From: Larkinella soli
GTDB taxonomy: Bacteria > Bacteroidota > Bacteroidia > Cytophagales > Spirosomataceae
DNA length: 64,000 nucleotides
NCBI RefSeq assembly: GCF_003703975.1
Contig: NZ_QTJY01000014.1
Coordinates: 122,560-186,559, forward strand
Direction: 5' to 3'
Each line of letters starts with the position of its first letter. Position 1 is the stretch's first letter. Below the pieces are notes generated by a model. That model was not told where the DNA came from and searched no databases. It saw nothing but the letters and a program-made list of their open reading frames with translations. The translations under genes and the position numbers were made by a program. Below are positions 7,863-16,308 of the stretch, piece after piece.

Positions 7863-10527
7863 GAGGTTCAGGAATGGCTTTCAGCACCCGGCCGGAAAGA
7901 TCGGTAATGAACAATTCCTCCTGCCAATCGCCGGAACCTGTATACCGGATCAACAGCCCGCTGCCCGCCGGATTAGGATAAATCCGGAGCGGTTTACCCA
8001 CTGCTTCGGCCGAAGCCGCCAGCCGGGCCGCCGTATTCTGAACCGTGATGGTCACTTTCCCCGAAACGGAACCTCTGCCACAGGCATTACTGACGCCCAG
8101 AAGCGTGTAGACCGTAGTCTGTGCCGGTTTTACGGACAGATAAACGTATTCATGGGTGTGGGTGAAGGAAAACCGGTAGCCGTCGGTTCCTGCCACCGTC
8201 ACGCTCCAGGGCGGAGCGGCCGTAACTGCAATCGGCAGCATGGCTACGCTGCCGGCCCTGATGGTTTCGTTGCCTTCCATGGATGCCGCCGGGAGAGGAC
8301 AATCCGACCGCACCGTGACTAAAGCCGACCCGGAGGTGGTCCCGACCCCGCAGGCGTTGCTGACCCGCTTCACCGTGTAAGTCGTAGTGGTGGTGGGATG
8401 AACGTCCACATACTGGGAATCAAAATATTTGTTGCTGAACACCTGTCCGTCGGACATGGTCAGGCTCAGGGGGGTGCTGCCCGTCAGGTTTACGCGGATC
8501 TGGACCGTCTGGCCGGCAAACAGGGTCTTGCTTTCCGCAAGGCTGGCCGTCGGCAGCAGGCAGGGCGTCTGCACCGTTATCCGGGCCTGTCCTGAAACGG
8601 TTCCTTTCCCGCAGACATTATCGGCTCCGGCCAGAAAATAGGTGGCCGTCTGCGTCGGTTTAACGCTTAGATAGACCAAACTGCCGCTGCCTGAAACCGG
8701 CATCCGGTACCCGTCCGTGCCGACGACCGTCAGGTTCCAGGGCCGACTCGCCGTGACGGTCAGCTTCAACTGGGCCGTGGCTCCGGGCTGGATGACCGCA
8801 TCGCCGGAAATAACGGCCACGGGCGGAGTACAGGAAGTTGTCGGGGTGGTTGGTGAACCGCTTGCGGTGGGCGCCAGAATCGTCAGGGCATAATCTTCCG
8901 TTTCGCCCCGACCGTATAAAATCCCGCAGGGATCCAGGTCCGAGGGCCGGTCGGGCGGTATCGGGTCCACGATACGGATCCGCATATACGTTTTACCGGG
9001 TTTGGCGGTGGCCGGAATGAAAAGCCATTCCGCCAGGGCATTGCCCGGCCAAAGCTCTCCGGCCGGAACCACGAGTCTTTCATCTCTGCCGAAGGTGCCG
9101 TCCTGATTCAGGTCGACCCAGACCGCAGCGACCGCCGAATATTGATCCCGGAACAGCGCCCTGATCGTCAGGCGGTATCCCTGACCGGCTTTCAGGGTCG
9201 CCGGGGCCCGGGAAGAGGAGAAATCCGAATAGAAATCGGGGTCGGCGGCAAAGCCGGTGTTGTTGCTGGTCATCAGCGTCGTATTGTCGGCGGTCCGGAT
9301 GGTCACCTCGTCGATACCGATCCGGGCGTTGGGGTTGCTGGTCACGGCGTTGGCCGACTGCGGAAGGCAGTACCAGTTCCCGACCGAAAAGCTGACCGCC
9401 GGGCTGAGCGAACCGGTGGCGGTGTTGGCCGGCCGAATCCGGTACATATAGTTGGTATTCAGCGGGACGCCCGTATCGGTAAAGGTGGTGACGTTCGGGC
9501 CGACCCCGCCGACACAAAGGAAGTCGGCCGATCCGGCGACCGCCCGTTCAATGAAAAAGCCGGTCTCGTTGGCCGACCGGTCCTGCCAGTTGATCTGCAC
9601 TTTGCCGTTTACCTTCAAAACCGACGTAATGGCCGGAGCCACGACCCCTTCGGGCAAGGCCGAGTAGCGTTCCCGTAACGACTGGCTCGGATGCTGAAGT
9701 CCGAACGTCAGGTAATTGGCCATCCGTTCCAGCTGTCCTGCCGTAAAGCGGGCACTGGGAGAACGGGACAGCATCCATTCGGACATGACGTTGTTCATCA
9801 TGGGCTGATACAGATTGCCGTCCGGGTCGCGGATCGTGCCTTTGAACACCATAGTGCCGTCGTCGGCACCGCTGCCGCCGGGCAGGTCCCAGGGGTCGGC
9901 GGGGGTGTCGCAGAGGCCGTCGGCCTTGGAGGTGCAGTTGGTGCGGGCCACCCGCTCGGTTCCTGCCCCGAACGTATGCATGAGCGAGAACGCATGCCCC
10001 AGTTCATGAGTGAGAGCCTGGCCGTTCAGACCGACCGTCGGAAGGAAGATCTCTCCGGCATACAAACCACCGATTCCTCTACCGTTAAGGGCTAAGGAAT
10101 TGAGTACAAAAACATTGATCGCTTTCGGATCGGCCATTGGTCCGGCAAAGACCCGGTATTCCGTGTCATAATCAAAGTCGTAGCAGGCATCGCTCCGGAT
10201 AATCGTCGGGGGGCCGGTCATGAAGAACTGAATCCGGGCCGACTGGAATCGGGCGTTGGCCGAGGCTATGGCGCTGAGCAGTTTCGGGATGTCGGCTCCG
10301 CCGGTTCCGTCGGTTTTCCGGCAAATGAACACTTTCAGAGGCACATAACGGACGGTGGTAGCGGCCCGCAACTTCGCGGCCTGCCCGCGGTAGGTTTCCA
10401 AAATTGCGTGGAGGCTGTCCCGGGCAGGAGCCGAAGGGGCCGGCGTCCCGCAGGGGGGTTGAGCAGGGGCAAACGTAGTCCAGGAGGTTACTAAAAACAG
10501 TAACCAGGCTAATCCAAAGGTTTTCAT
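7822..10527 (-). CDS. Secreted metzincin-like metalloprotease with GEVED and Ig-like repeats, C-terminus frameshifted
   Basis: A 901-residue exported protein. In order: signal peptide (1-22); a zinc metalloprotease domain (about 55-300) with HELGHAFSLMH at 174-184, close to the pappalysin/M43 HExxHxxGxxH pattern but with Ser in the Gly place, plus NNVMSEWM as candidate Met-turn; a fibronectin-III-like segment (about 305-380); a GEVED-type domain (about 385-560) with WVDLNQDGTFG and GETEDYAL; three repeats of about 85 residues, each with a NxCGxGxxSG motif; and the first half of a T9SS sorting domain (LRIYPNP). A single-base shift replaces the last 35 or so residues with RERCWCKPR and a stop. 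Without the full sorting domain, export through T9SS and surface attachment should fail if the shift is real. Confidence 0.85.
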   Translation of the reverse strand: MKTFGLAWLLFLVTSWTTFAPAQPPCGTPAPSAPARDSLHAILETYRGQAAKLRAATTVRYVPLKVFICRKTDGTGGADIPKLLSAIASANARFQSARIQFFMTGPPTIIRSDACYDFDYDTEYRVFAGPMADPKAINVFVLNSLALNGRGIGGLYAGEIFLPTVGLNGQALTHELGHAFSLMHTFGAGTERVARTNCTSKADGLCDTPADPWDLPGGSGADDGTMVFKGTIRDPDGNLYQPMMNNVMSEWMLSRSPSARFTAGQLERMANYLTFGLQHPSQSLRERYSALPEGVVAPAITSVLKVNGKVQINWQDRSANETGFFIERAVAGSADFLCVGGVGPNVTTFTDTGVPLNTNYMYRIRPANTATGSLSPAVSFSVGNWYCLPQSANAVTSNPNARIGIDEVTIRTADNTTLMTSNNTGFAADPDFYSDFSSSRAPATLKAGQGYRLTIRALFRDQYSAVAAVWVDLNQDGTFGRDERLVVPAGELWPGNALAEWLFIPATAKPGKTYMRIRIVDPIPPDRPSDLDPCGILYGRGETEDYALTILAPTASGSPTTPTTSCTPPVAVISGDAVIQPGATAQLKLTVTASRPWNLTVVGTDGYRMPVSGSGSLVYLSVKPTQTATYFLAGADNVCGKGTVSGQARITVQTPCLLPTASLAESKTLFAGQTVQIRVNLTGSTPLSLTMSDGQVFSNKYFDSQYVDVHPTTTTTYTVKRVSNACGVGTTSGSALVTVRSDCPLPAASMEGNETIRAGSVAMLPIAVTAAPPWSVTVAGTDGYRFSFTHTHEYVYLSVKPAQTTVYTLLGVSNACGRGSVSGKVTITVQNTAARLAASAEAVGKPLRIYPNPAGSGLLIRYTGSGDWQEELFITDLSGRVLKAIPEPHNPARERCWCKPR

Positions 10528-10698
10528 GGCTGCAGTATTTGTGAAAGATGAGCCGTCCGGAAGCCGGGAGGGCCGCCGGTCGCTAACGAGAAGCTACAAG
10601 CAGATGAAAAGAAACTGGATAGCTACAAGAAGGGGATTTCCGGAAATCAGATCTATTGTATGGACAGACAAAAATTATACCAATTCTATACCTGGCCA

Positions 10699-11910
10699 TT
10701 AATGGGTAGGCCGTTCGGGTACGGGTGCGGAGGCATGATACTCCTGATAAATGCGGTCCATATACCGGTCCAGCAATTCGAGGACCCTCTCCCGGCGATC
10801 CGAGGTAACGATAAAGCCAATGTGGTGTTCCTTCCGGATCTGCCACCCGATTTCCGGATCGTTGAATGAGGAGGTGTCCGGCCATTGCTGCCGGGCGAGG
10901 GAAATGATCAGACCGGCATGAGTATGCCGAATTGCGGGGAGCCGGTACGGCTCGTTCCGGGCTACGGCGGATTCGATCCTCGCCCATTCGCGCCAGAGGT
11001 TGATGCCCGAGGAGGCTTCCACCAGTTCGGCGATGTTGGCTCCCCCTACCCTGGAGGAGGTCTCCAGGAAATAAAACTCGCCGTCTTCGTCGCTGTGGAT
11101 GTATTCGGAGTGCGACGCGCTGTACTGCATCCGGAAGGCCTCCATCACCTGCGCGTTGAGGGCATACAGCCGCCCGCTCTCCGGCGAATCGGACGGAAGC
11201 GTGGCCGTCCGGAAAACGCCCCCGCCGTGGGCCACCTCCATCGGAGTGGCCAGATACTGGCTCGCCCGGTTGAACACGATGCGGCCTTCCATCGACAGGG
11301 AGTCGACATGGTAAACCCGGCCAGGCCGGAACTGCTCGATGAGGAAATTATGCCGGTTGTCGCCCAAAGCGTGAATCACCTGCCAGGCTTCTTCAAGAGA
11401 ATGGACTTTTTTGATACCGGTGGCCGACGCTTCGGAGCGGGGTTTGATCAGCCACGGCGCCTGCGTCGACCGCAGGAATCCGGAAATCGTTTCATCGTGA
11501 AACAGACTGCTGAAGGCCGGCACCCGGATGCCGGCCGATGCCGCCCGTATCCGCATCGCCAGCTTGTCCCGAAAAAACCGGGCCGTCGTCTGCCCCATTC
11601 CGTCGATCCGGAAAGTTTCGCGGATCAGGGCGGCTTTTTCGACATCGAAATCGTCGAGGGCCACCACCCGGTCGATGGGCCTGGAGCGCATGGTATAGGC
11701 CAGCCCTTTCAGCATGGCTTCCAGATTCTGAACCGAGTTATCCTGCGAAGGAAGGTAAAAGACCTCATCGATGGCCTCGCGCGGCCAGGGGCTGCCGGCC
11801 AGGCTTTCGACCGTCAGCAGATACACCGTGTTCCCGGCTTCCTTGCAGGCCTGCAGGAATGCCTCACCCTTGAAATAGGTGGCAATGCACAGAAAAGACA
11901 GGGGCTTCAT
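10699..11910 (-). CDS. ATP-grasp domain protein, carboxylate-amine ligase-like
   Basis: A 403-residue protein. The N-terminal part (1-110) is Rossmann-like (FLCIATYFKGEAFLQACKEAGN; DRVVALDDFDVEKAA), followed by an ATP-grasp fold: FRDKLAMRIRAASAGI, WLIKPRSEASATGIKKV (ATP-binding Lys), and the metal-binding end YFLETSSRVGGANIAELVE. Such enzymes form an amide or peptide bond through an acyl-phosphate. The substrates are unknown. It is the last gene of a leftward run after the esterase and the M17 aminopeptidase, 45 bases behind the latter. The 171 bases between it and the metalloprotease gene hold no recognisable feature. Confidence 0.8.
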   Translation of the reverse strand: MKPLSFLCIATYFKGEAFLQACKEAGNTVYLLTVESLAGSPWPREAIDEVFYLPSQDNSVQNLEAMLKGLAYTMRSRPIDRVVALDDFDVEKAALIRETFRIDGMGQTTARFFRDKLAMRIRAASAGIRVPAFSSLFHDETISGFLRSTQAPWLIKPRSEASATGIKKVHSLEEAWQVIHALGDNRHNFLIEQFRPGRVYHVDSLSMEGRIVFNRASQYLATPMEVAHGGGVFRTATLPSDSPESGRLYALNAQVMEAFRMQYSASHSEYIHSDEDGEFYFLETSSRVGGANIAELVEASSGINLWREWARIESAVARNEPYRLPAIRHTHAGLIISLARQQWPDTSSFNDPEIGWQIRKEHHIGFIVTSDRRERVLELLDRYMDRIYQEYHASAPVPERPTH

Positions 11911-11955
11911 CGATGAAGTAGATTGAATGCTCTCGGCAAAATAACAAAAAATGCT

Positions 11956-13416
11956 TTACGGCAGATGGCGCAGAAAGTCGGTCAACAGCCTGATTCCGAA
12001 ACCCGACGCGTTCTTCTGCGTGCCGAATTCCGTGTCGGCGAAGGCCGTTCCGGCAATGTCGAGGTGCGCCCAGGCCGGATGGTTTTCGGTAAATACTTCG
12101 AGAAATTTGGCGGCACTGATGGCTCCGGCGACGGGTTTTCCGCTGAAATTCTTTACGTCCGCGACGTCGGATTTAATGTCTTCCCGGTACACCTCCCAGA
12201 GTGGAAGCGGCCACAAACGTTCGCCCGTGCGGTCGGCCGCTTCCACCAACCGGCTCTTTAACAGTTCGTTGCTACTGAACAAGCCGGCGGCATGATACCC
12301 CAGCGTCGCCACCACGCTGCCGGTCAGCGTCGCCAGGTCGATCAGAAAATCGGGGCGGTAGTTCCGGACCATGTATCCCAGCCCGTCGGCCAGAATCACG
12401 CGTCCTTCGGCGTCGGTATCGATGATTTCGATGGTTTTACCGAGGTAGGAGCCGACCACGTCGCCCGGCCGGGTAGCCTTCCCGTCGACCATATTTTCCG
12501 TCGAGGGAATAATTCCTATCAAATGGACCGGCAGCCGGAGCCGGGCGGCCACCTCCATCGTGCCCAGTACGGCGGCCGCCCCACCCATGTCGCTCTTCAT
12601 GAGGTGCATATTGGTGGACGGTTTGATGGAAATTCCCCCGGTATCGAACGTAATGCCCTTCCCGACCAGCCCCACGGTTTTTGCCCCGGGCCGGTCGGCG
12701 GGTTTGTATTCCATGATGATGAACACGGGCGGGTGTTCACTGCCTTTGTTGACGCTCAGCAGGGCCTTCATTCCCTGCCGCTCGATTTCGGCCTTATCGA
12801 AGACGGTGACGGAATAGCCGTATTTTTGGCCGGAGGCCACCGCCCAGTCGGCCAGCGTCTGCGGCATTACGTAATTGGAAGGCGCATTCATGAGGTCGAG
12901 AATCTGCCGGTGGGTGTCGGCCAGGGCCGCAGCCCGTGCGAGAGCCTCCCCGGCCTCAGCCCGGCGTTCATCACCGGTGAGGATTTCCAGTTCGCCCTGC
13001 CCTTCGTAAAACCCGGAACGGGCCGGTTTATCGGTCTGGTAAAGTTTCAGATCATACCCGCCCCAGTGAATCCCGAAGACGGCGGCTTCCAGCGCATCCG
13101 GGCCGGCGGCCTTCAGATCGACGGCGACCATCGGACCCAGCCGTTTCTGCTGCCGGAAAAACAGCTCCCGAAAGGCTTTCAGCCAGTCGATAGCCGACGG
13201 CTCCTTCCCCAGGCCGAGCAGAAAGACCTTCCGACCGCCGGTCAGATAGAGCGACAGTATTTCCTTAGCCTCCGCCCGGAAGTCCTGCTGAAGTACGGAT
13301 GCCTCCAGCCCGAACCGCCCGGCCAGTTCGGTCAGCCGGTCGCTCAGGGTATCGGTTTGCGGAATCGGCAGTACCAGCACCTCGGCGGTGGGTTCATTCG
13401 TCAGGTGAATATGCAT
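11956..13416 (-). CDS. Leucyl aminopeptidase family protein (M17)
   Basis: A 486-residue cytoplasmic aminopeptidase. The C-terminal catalytic half carries the two-metal site: VGKGITFDTGGISIKP (Lys and Asp ligands), HLMKSDMGGAA, and the family signature DTDAEGRVILADGL, close to the usual NTDAEGRL with Asp for Asn. The N-terminal third is the less conserved M17 domain. It removes N-terminal residues from peptides, usually as a hexamer. The start is 24 bases after the stop of the esterase gene, suggesting a shared transcript. Confidence 0.9.
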   Translation of the reverse strand: MHIHLTNEPTAEVLVLPIPQTDTLSDRLTELAGRFGLEASVLQQDFRAEAKEILSLYLTGGRKVFLLGLGKEPSAIDWLKAFRELFFRQQKRLGPMVAVDLKAAGPDALEAAVFGIHWGGYDLKLYQTDKPARSGFYEGQGELEILTGDERRAEAGEALARAAALADTHRQILDLMNAPSNYVMPQTLADWAVASGQKYGYSVTVFDKAEIERQGMKALLSVNKGSEHPPVFIIMEYKPADRPGAKTVGLVGKGITFDTGGISIKPSTNMHLMKSDMGGAAAVLGTMEVAARLRLPVHLIGIIPSTENMVDGKATRPGDVVGSYLGKTIEIIDTDAEGRVILADGLGYMVRNYRPDFLIDLATLTGSVVATLGYHAAGLFSSNELLKSRLVEAADRTGERLWPLPLWEVYREDIKSDVADVKNFSGKPVAGAISAAKFLEVFTENHPAWAHLDIAGTAFADTEFGTQKNASGFGIRLLTDFLRHLP

Positions 13417-13440
13417 AGCAGCGTTTTCCTTCGATTTGTT

Positions 13441-14520
13441 TCAGTGAAAGAACAACCATTCGACGGCTTTCGGAAATTCGAGCGACCAGCGGGCCTCGTT
13501 GTGTTCACCCTGGGCGTCGACCTCCAGTTTGATTTCCGGCCGCACCCGTTCCGGCCCCCGCTGCCACAACGACTCCTGAAGCCGTTTCAGGTTTGGAACC
13601 AGATACGCCGACTCCATCTTACCGCCGTACAGATAAAGCCGCGTCGGGCCGGGCACGAAATACCGGGCGGCCTCGGCATACACGCGGTGGGCGGCCCAGT
13701 AGGAAGGCGAAAAAACCATCAACCGGCCGAAAACCTCCGGATACCAGAAGCCGGCATAGGTCGTAATCAGCCCGCCCATGGAACTGCCGCCCAGGCCGGT
13801 CTGTTCGCGGCCGGTGAGCGTCCGATACCCGGCGTCGATGTGCGGCTTCAGCGTCTGGACGATAAAGTCGACGTAAGGTCGCCCCAGCCCGTCGAACTGG
13901 CGGGTTTTATAGGGTGAATATTCGGCGATGCGCGCTTCCTCTCCGTGGTCGATCGCGACGATGATCACCGCATGATGGCCCCGGTGCGCCAGAATGGCCA
14001 GTTTCTGGTCGATGTCCCAGTTCCCGAAAGGCGACCCTTCCCCGAACAGGTTCTGGGCGTCGTGCAGGTAGAGTACGGGATAGCGTTTATCGGAAGCCTC
14101 GTAATCATAGGGCAGCAACACCTGCACCCGGCGGGTCGTTTTCAGCTGCGGTAGGGCAAAGGCTTCATCGACCATCTCGATTTTCGGCAGCAGCTCCGGG
14201 TTGAAGGGCCGGCCGAACCAGCGCCAGTGCGGAACGAGGTCCTGCCGGGTCCCGGCTTGCCGGGGAAGCTCCCGGTTGGGGGTCCGTTCACCCGCCGGCC
14301 CGAGTTCGACCGAATCCCAGCTGCCCCGGGTATATTTATAAACCGGGGGTTCACCGGCGGCCAAAAGTTCGGCCGGAAATTGCAGAAAATATCGTCCCGG
14401 CCCTTTCTTTTGCATCCGGAAATCGCCGTGGTCGGGAATCCAGTCACAAAAATTTCCGGAAACGAAAACCGGGCGGTCGTCATCCGCCAGGGTGGTTAGT
14501 TCCAGATGAAGTGCGTTCAT
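13441..14520 (-). CDS. Esterase of the enterochelin-esterase / esterase D type with N-terminal E-set domain
   Basis: A 359-residue protein. Residues 1-75 resemble a CBM48-like E-set domain (VFVSGNFCDWIPD, YKYTRGSWDSVE). The alpha/beta-hydrolase domain follows: YPVLYLHDAQNLFG, VIIVAIDHG, the nucleophile elbow GGSSMGG with Ser247, and a late His in GEHNEARW. There is no signal peptide, so it is probably cytoplasmic. Family members cleave siderophore or short acyl esters; the substrate here is not evident. It starts the three-gene leftward run. The 184 bases between it and tRNA-Phe hold only the tRNA terminator. Confidence 0.78.
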   Translation of the reverse strand: MNALHLELTTLADDDRPVFVSGNFCDWIPDHGDFRMQKKGPGRYFLQFPAELLAAGEPPVYKYTRGSWDSVELGPAGERTPNRELPRQAGTRQDLVPHWRWFGRPFNPELLPKIEMVDEAFALPQLKTTRRVQVLLPYDYEASDKRYPVLYLHDAQNLFGEGSPFGNWDIDQKLAILAHRGHHAVIIVAIDHGEEARIAEYSPYKTRQFDGLGRPYVDFIVQTLKPHIDAGYRTLTGREQTGLGGSSMGGLITTYAGFWYPEVFGRLMVFSPSYWAAHRVYAEAARYFVPGPTRLYLYGGKMESAYLVPNLKRLQESLWQRGPERVRPEIKLEVDAQGEHNEARWSLEFPKAVEWLFFH

Positions 14521-14671
14521 GGTGTGGACAATCCTGTCTCTTTTTAGTCCTGCTTTTTAGGATAACTTCCTTGAATTCCTTCTGTTTTATTGTAAATTTG
14601 TCAATCAATAAATAGTATGCTTGCATACCAAATGCCATCAGAAAGAAGCATCGGGGGAAGTATCCTGAAAA

Positions 14672-14700
14672 CAAAAAACCCCGCCGGCAGGCAGGGTTTT
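14672..14700 (-). terminator. Terminator after tRNA-Phe
   Basis: On the minus strand AACCCTGCC pairs with GGCGGGGTT (one T-G wobble) around a TGCC loop, followed by TTTT. It begins a few bases past the tRNA 3' end. Confidence 0.7.
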
Positions 14701-14704
14701 GAGG

Positions 14705-14777
14705 TGGTGATGGACGGAATCGAACCGCCGACACAAGGATTTTCAGTCCTTTGCTCTACCAACTGAGCTACATCACC
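14705..14777 (-). tRNA. tRNA-Phe (GAA)
   Basis: The minus strand folds as a tRNA: acceptor GGTGATG/CATCACC, D arm with GCTCAGTTGGTAGAGC, anticodon stem AAGGA/TCCTT with loop CTGAAAA (anticodon GAA), and T arm with GGTTCGATTCC. The discriminator is A. The next bases are CCT, so the CCA end is not encoded and must be added enzymatically. Confidence 0.95.
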
Positions 14778-14801
14778 GGAGTAATTTCCGTTTTGTGGGT
14801 G

Positions 14802-14832
14802 CAAAGGTAGCGGTTGTTTCTATTAAAGCAAA
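14802..14832 (-). promoter_or_regulatory. Promoter of tRNA-Phe (Bacteroidota housekeeping type)
   Basis: On the minus strand TTTG (complement of 14829-14832) is followed by exactly 19 bases and then TACCTTTG (complement of 14802-14809), a full match to TTTG-N19-TAnnTTTG. The tRNA 5' end lies 25 bases downstream. It nearly touches the divergent Fe-S gene starting at 14837. Confidence 0.8.
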
Positions 14833-14836
14833 CGAT

Positions 14837-16180
14837 ATGGTTTTTTTTGAACAGATTTTATTTGTCCTGGCGCTGGCTGCGGCCGGCTGGTTTCTGACCC
14901 GGCGCATCGGTCTGATCCGGCGGGCCATTCTGCTGGGTCGGCCGGAAGACCGCAGCGATCATCCCGGCGAGCGGCTCAACATCATGCTGCGGGTGGCTTT
15001 CGGGCAGAAGAAGATGATGACCAAACCGCTCGTGGGCCTCATGCACTTCGTCATCTACCTCGGGTTCATCATCATCAACATCGAGGTACTGGAAATTATC
15101 CTGGACGGTATCTTCGGTACGCACCGGCTTTTTGCGCCCTATCTGGGCGGGGTGTATCCGTTCATCATCAACACCTTCGAGATTCTGGCCCTGGGTGTTC
15201 TGCTGGTGTGCGTGGGTTTCCTGGCGCGTCGGTACGTGGCGAAGGTCGCCCGGTTTCAGCCGGAGCGGCACCGGGAGATGGGCCGCTGGCCCCGCACCGA
15301 CGCCACGCTGATCCTGGTCTTCGAGATTCTGCTTATGACCGCCTTCCTGACCTGGAACGCTTCCGACAGCCTGCTTCGGGAACGGGGCTTCGGTCATTAC
15401 GGGGAGCTGCGCGGAACGGTCGGGAGCTTTGTCGTCAGCCGGTTCATCGAGCCGCTGCTGAGCGGCCTGGGCGATCCGGGGCTGGTGGCCGTAGAGCGGT
15501 TTACATGGTGGTTCCACATCCTGGGCATTCTGGGCTTTGCCGTCTACCTGACGTATTCCAAGCACCTGCATATCGGGCTGGCTTTTCCGAACACGTACTA
15601 TTCGGATCTGCGGCCGAAGGGACAGATCAAAAACATGCCGGAAATCACGAAGGAGGTGCAGCTGGCGCTGGGCATCCCCGGCGCGGACCCGACCGAACCT
15701 CCGGCAGAACCGGGGCGGTTTGGAGCAAAGGACGTACGGGACCTGAGCTGGAAAAACCTGATGGATGCCTACAGCTGCACGGAATGCGGGCGCTGTACGG
15801 CGGCCTGTCCGGCCAACCTGACGGGAAAGAAGCTTTCTCCGCGCAAAATCATGATGGATACCCGCGACCGGCTGGAAGACCTCCAGCGCGGCTGGCAGAA
15901 GACCGGCCCGGATTTCGACGACGGCAAAAGCCTGCTGGGGGATTACATTACGGCCGAGGAGATCAACGCCTGCACGACCTGCCAGGCCTGCGTGCAGGAA
16001 TGTCCGGTCAACATCAACCCGCTGGACATTATCCAGCAGCTGCGTCGGTATCGGATCATGGAAGAGGCTCAGGCGCCGGGCTCCTGGAATGCCATGTTCA
16101 GCAACATCGAAAACAACATGGCACCCTGGAAATTCTCGCCCAGCGACCGATTCAACTGGGCAGATCAGCTGAAACAATAA
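14837..16180 (+). CDS. Membrane iron-sulfur oxidoreductase subunit (HdrC/DsrK-like)
   Basis: A 447-residue protein. The N-terminal half has about five transmembrane segments (residues about 3-22, 60-85, 100-130, 165-190, 225-250), and the C-terminal half carries two 4Fe-4S motifs, CTECGRCTAACPAN and CTTCQACVQECPVN. I start at the ATG at 14837, which opens with the first membrane helix; an upstream in-frame ATG at 14795 lies within the tRNA promoter region. Its natural partner is the CCG-domain protein two genes on (17611). Together they resemble heterodisulfide-reductase or lactate/glycolate oxidase-type electron carriers. Donor and acceptor are unknown. Confidence 0.85.
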   Translation: MVFFEQILFVLALAAAGWFLTRRIGLIRRAILLGRPEDRSDHPGERLNIMLRVAFGQKKMMTKPLVGLMHFVIYLGFIIINIEVLEIILDGIFGTHRLFAPYLGGVYPFIINTFEILALGVLLVCVGFLARRYVAKVARFQPERHREMGRWPRTDATLILVFEILLMTAFLTWNASDSLLRERGFGHYGELRGTVGSFVVSRFIEPLLSGLGDPGLVAVERFTWWFHILGILGFAVYLTYSKHLHIGLAFPNTYYSDLRPKGQIKNMPEITKEVQLALGIPGADPTEPPAEPGRFGAKDVRDLSWKNLMDAYSCTECGRCTAACPANLTGKKLSPRKIMMDTRDRLEDLQRGWQKTGPDFDDGKSLLGDYITAEEINACTTCQACVQECPVNINPLDIIQQLRRYRIMEEAQAPGSWNAMFSNIENNMAPWKFSPSDRFNWADQLKQ

Positions 16181-16308
16181 TATCCGGTATTTCGAGTTAT
16201 GTTCTCAGCCTGCCGTTTACTGAAAAACTGCCATCCCGGGAAGGTCTGCTGATGTCAATCGACTAACTTGTAGACCAATTTTCGCCTTGTCGGCTATTTC
16301 GTGGTTCT

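Noticed and set aside
14591..14702. TAAATTTG on the plus strand at about 14591 and a possible 48-codon frame after it
   Set aside because: The frame runs antisense through the tRNA and has no similarity to anything; the hairpin there has its T run for the minus strand.
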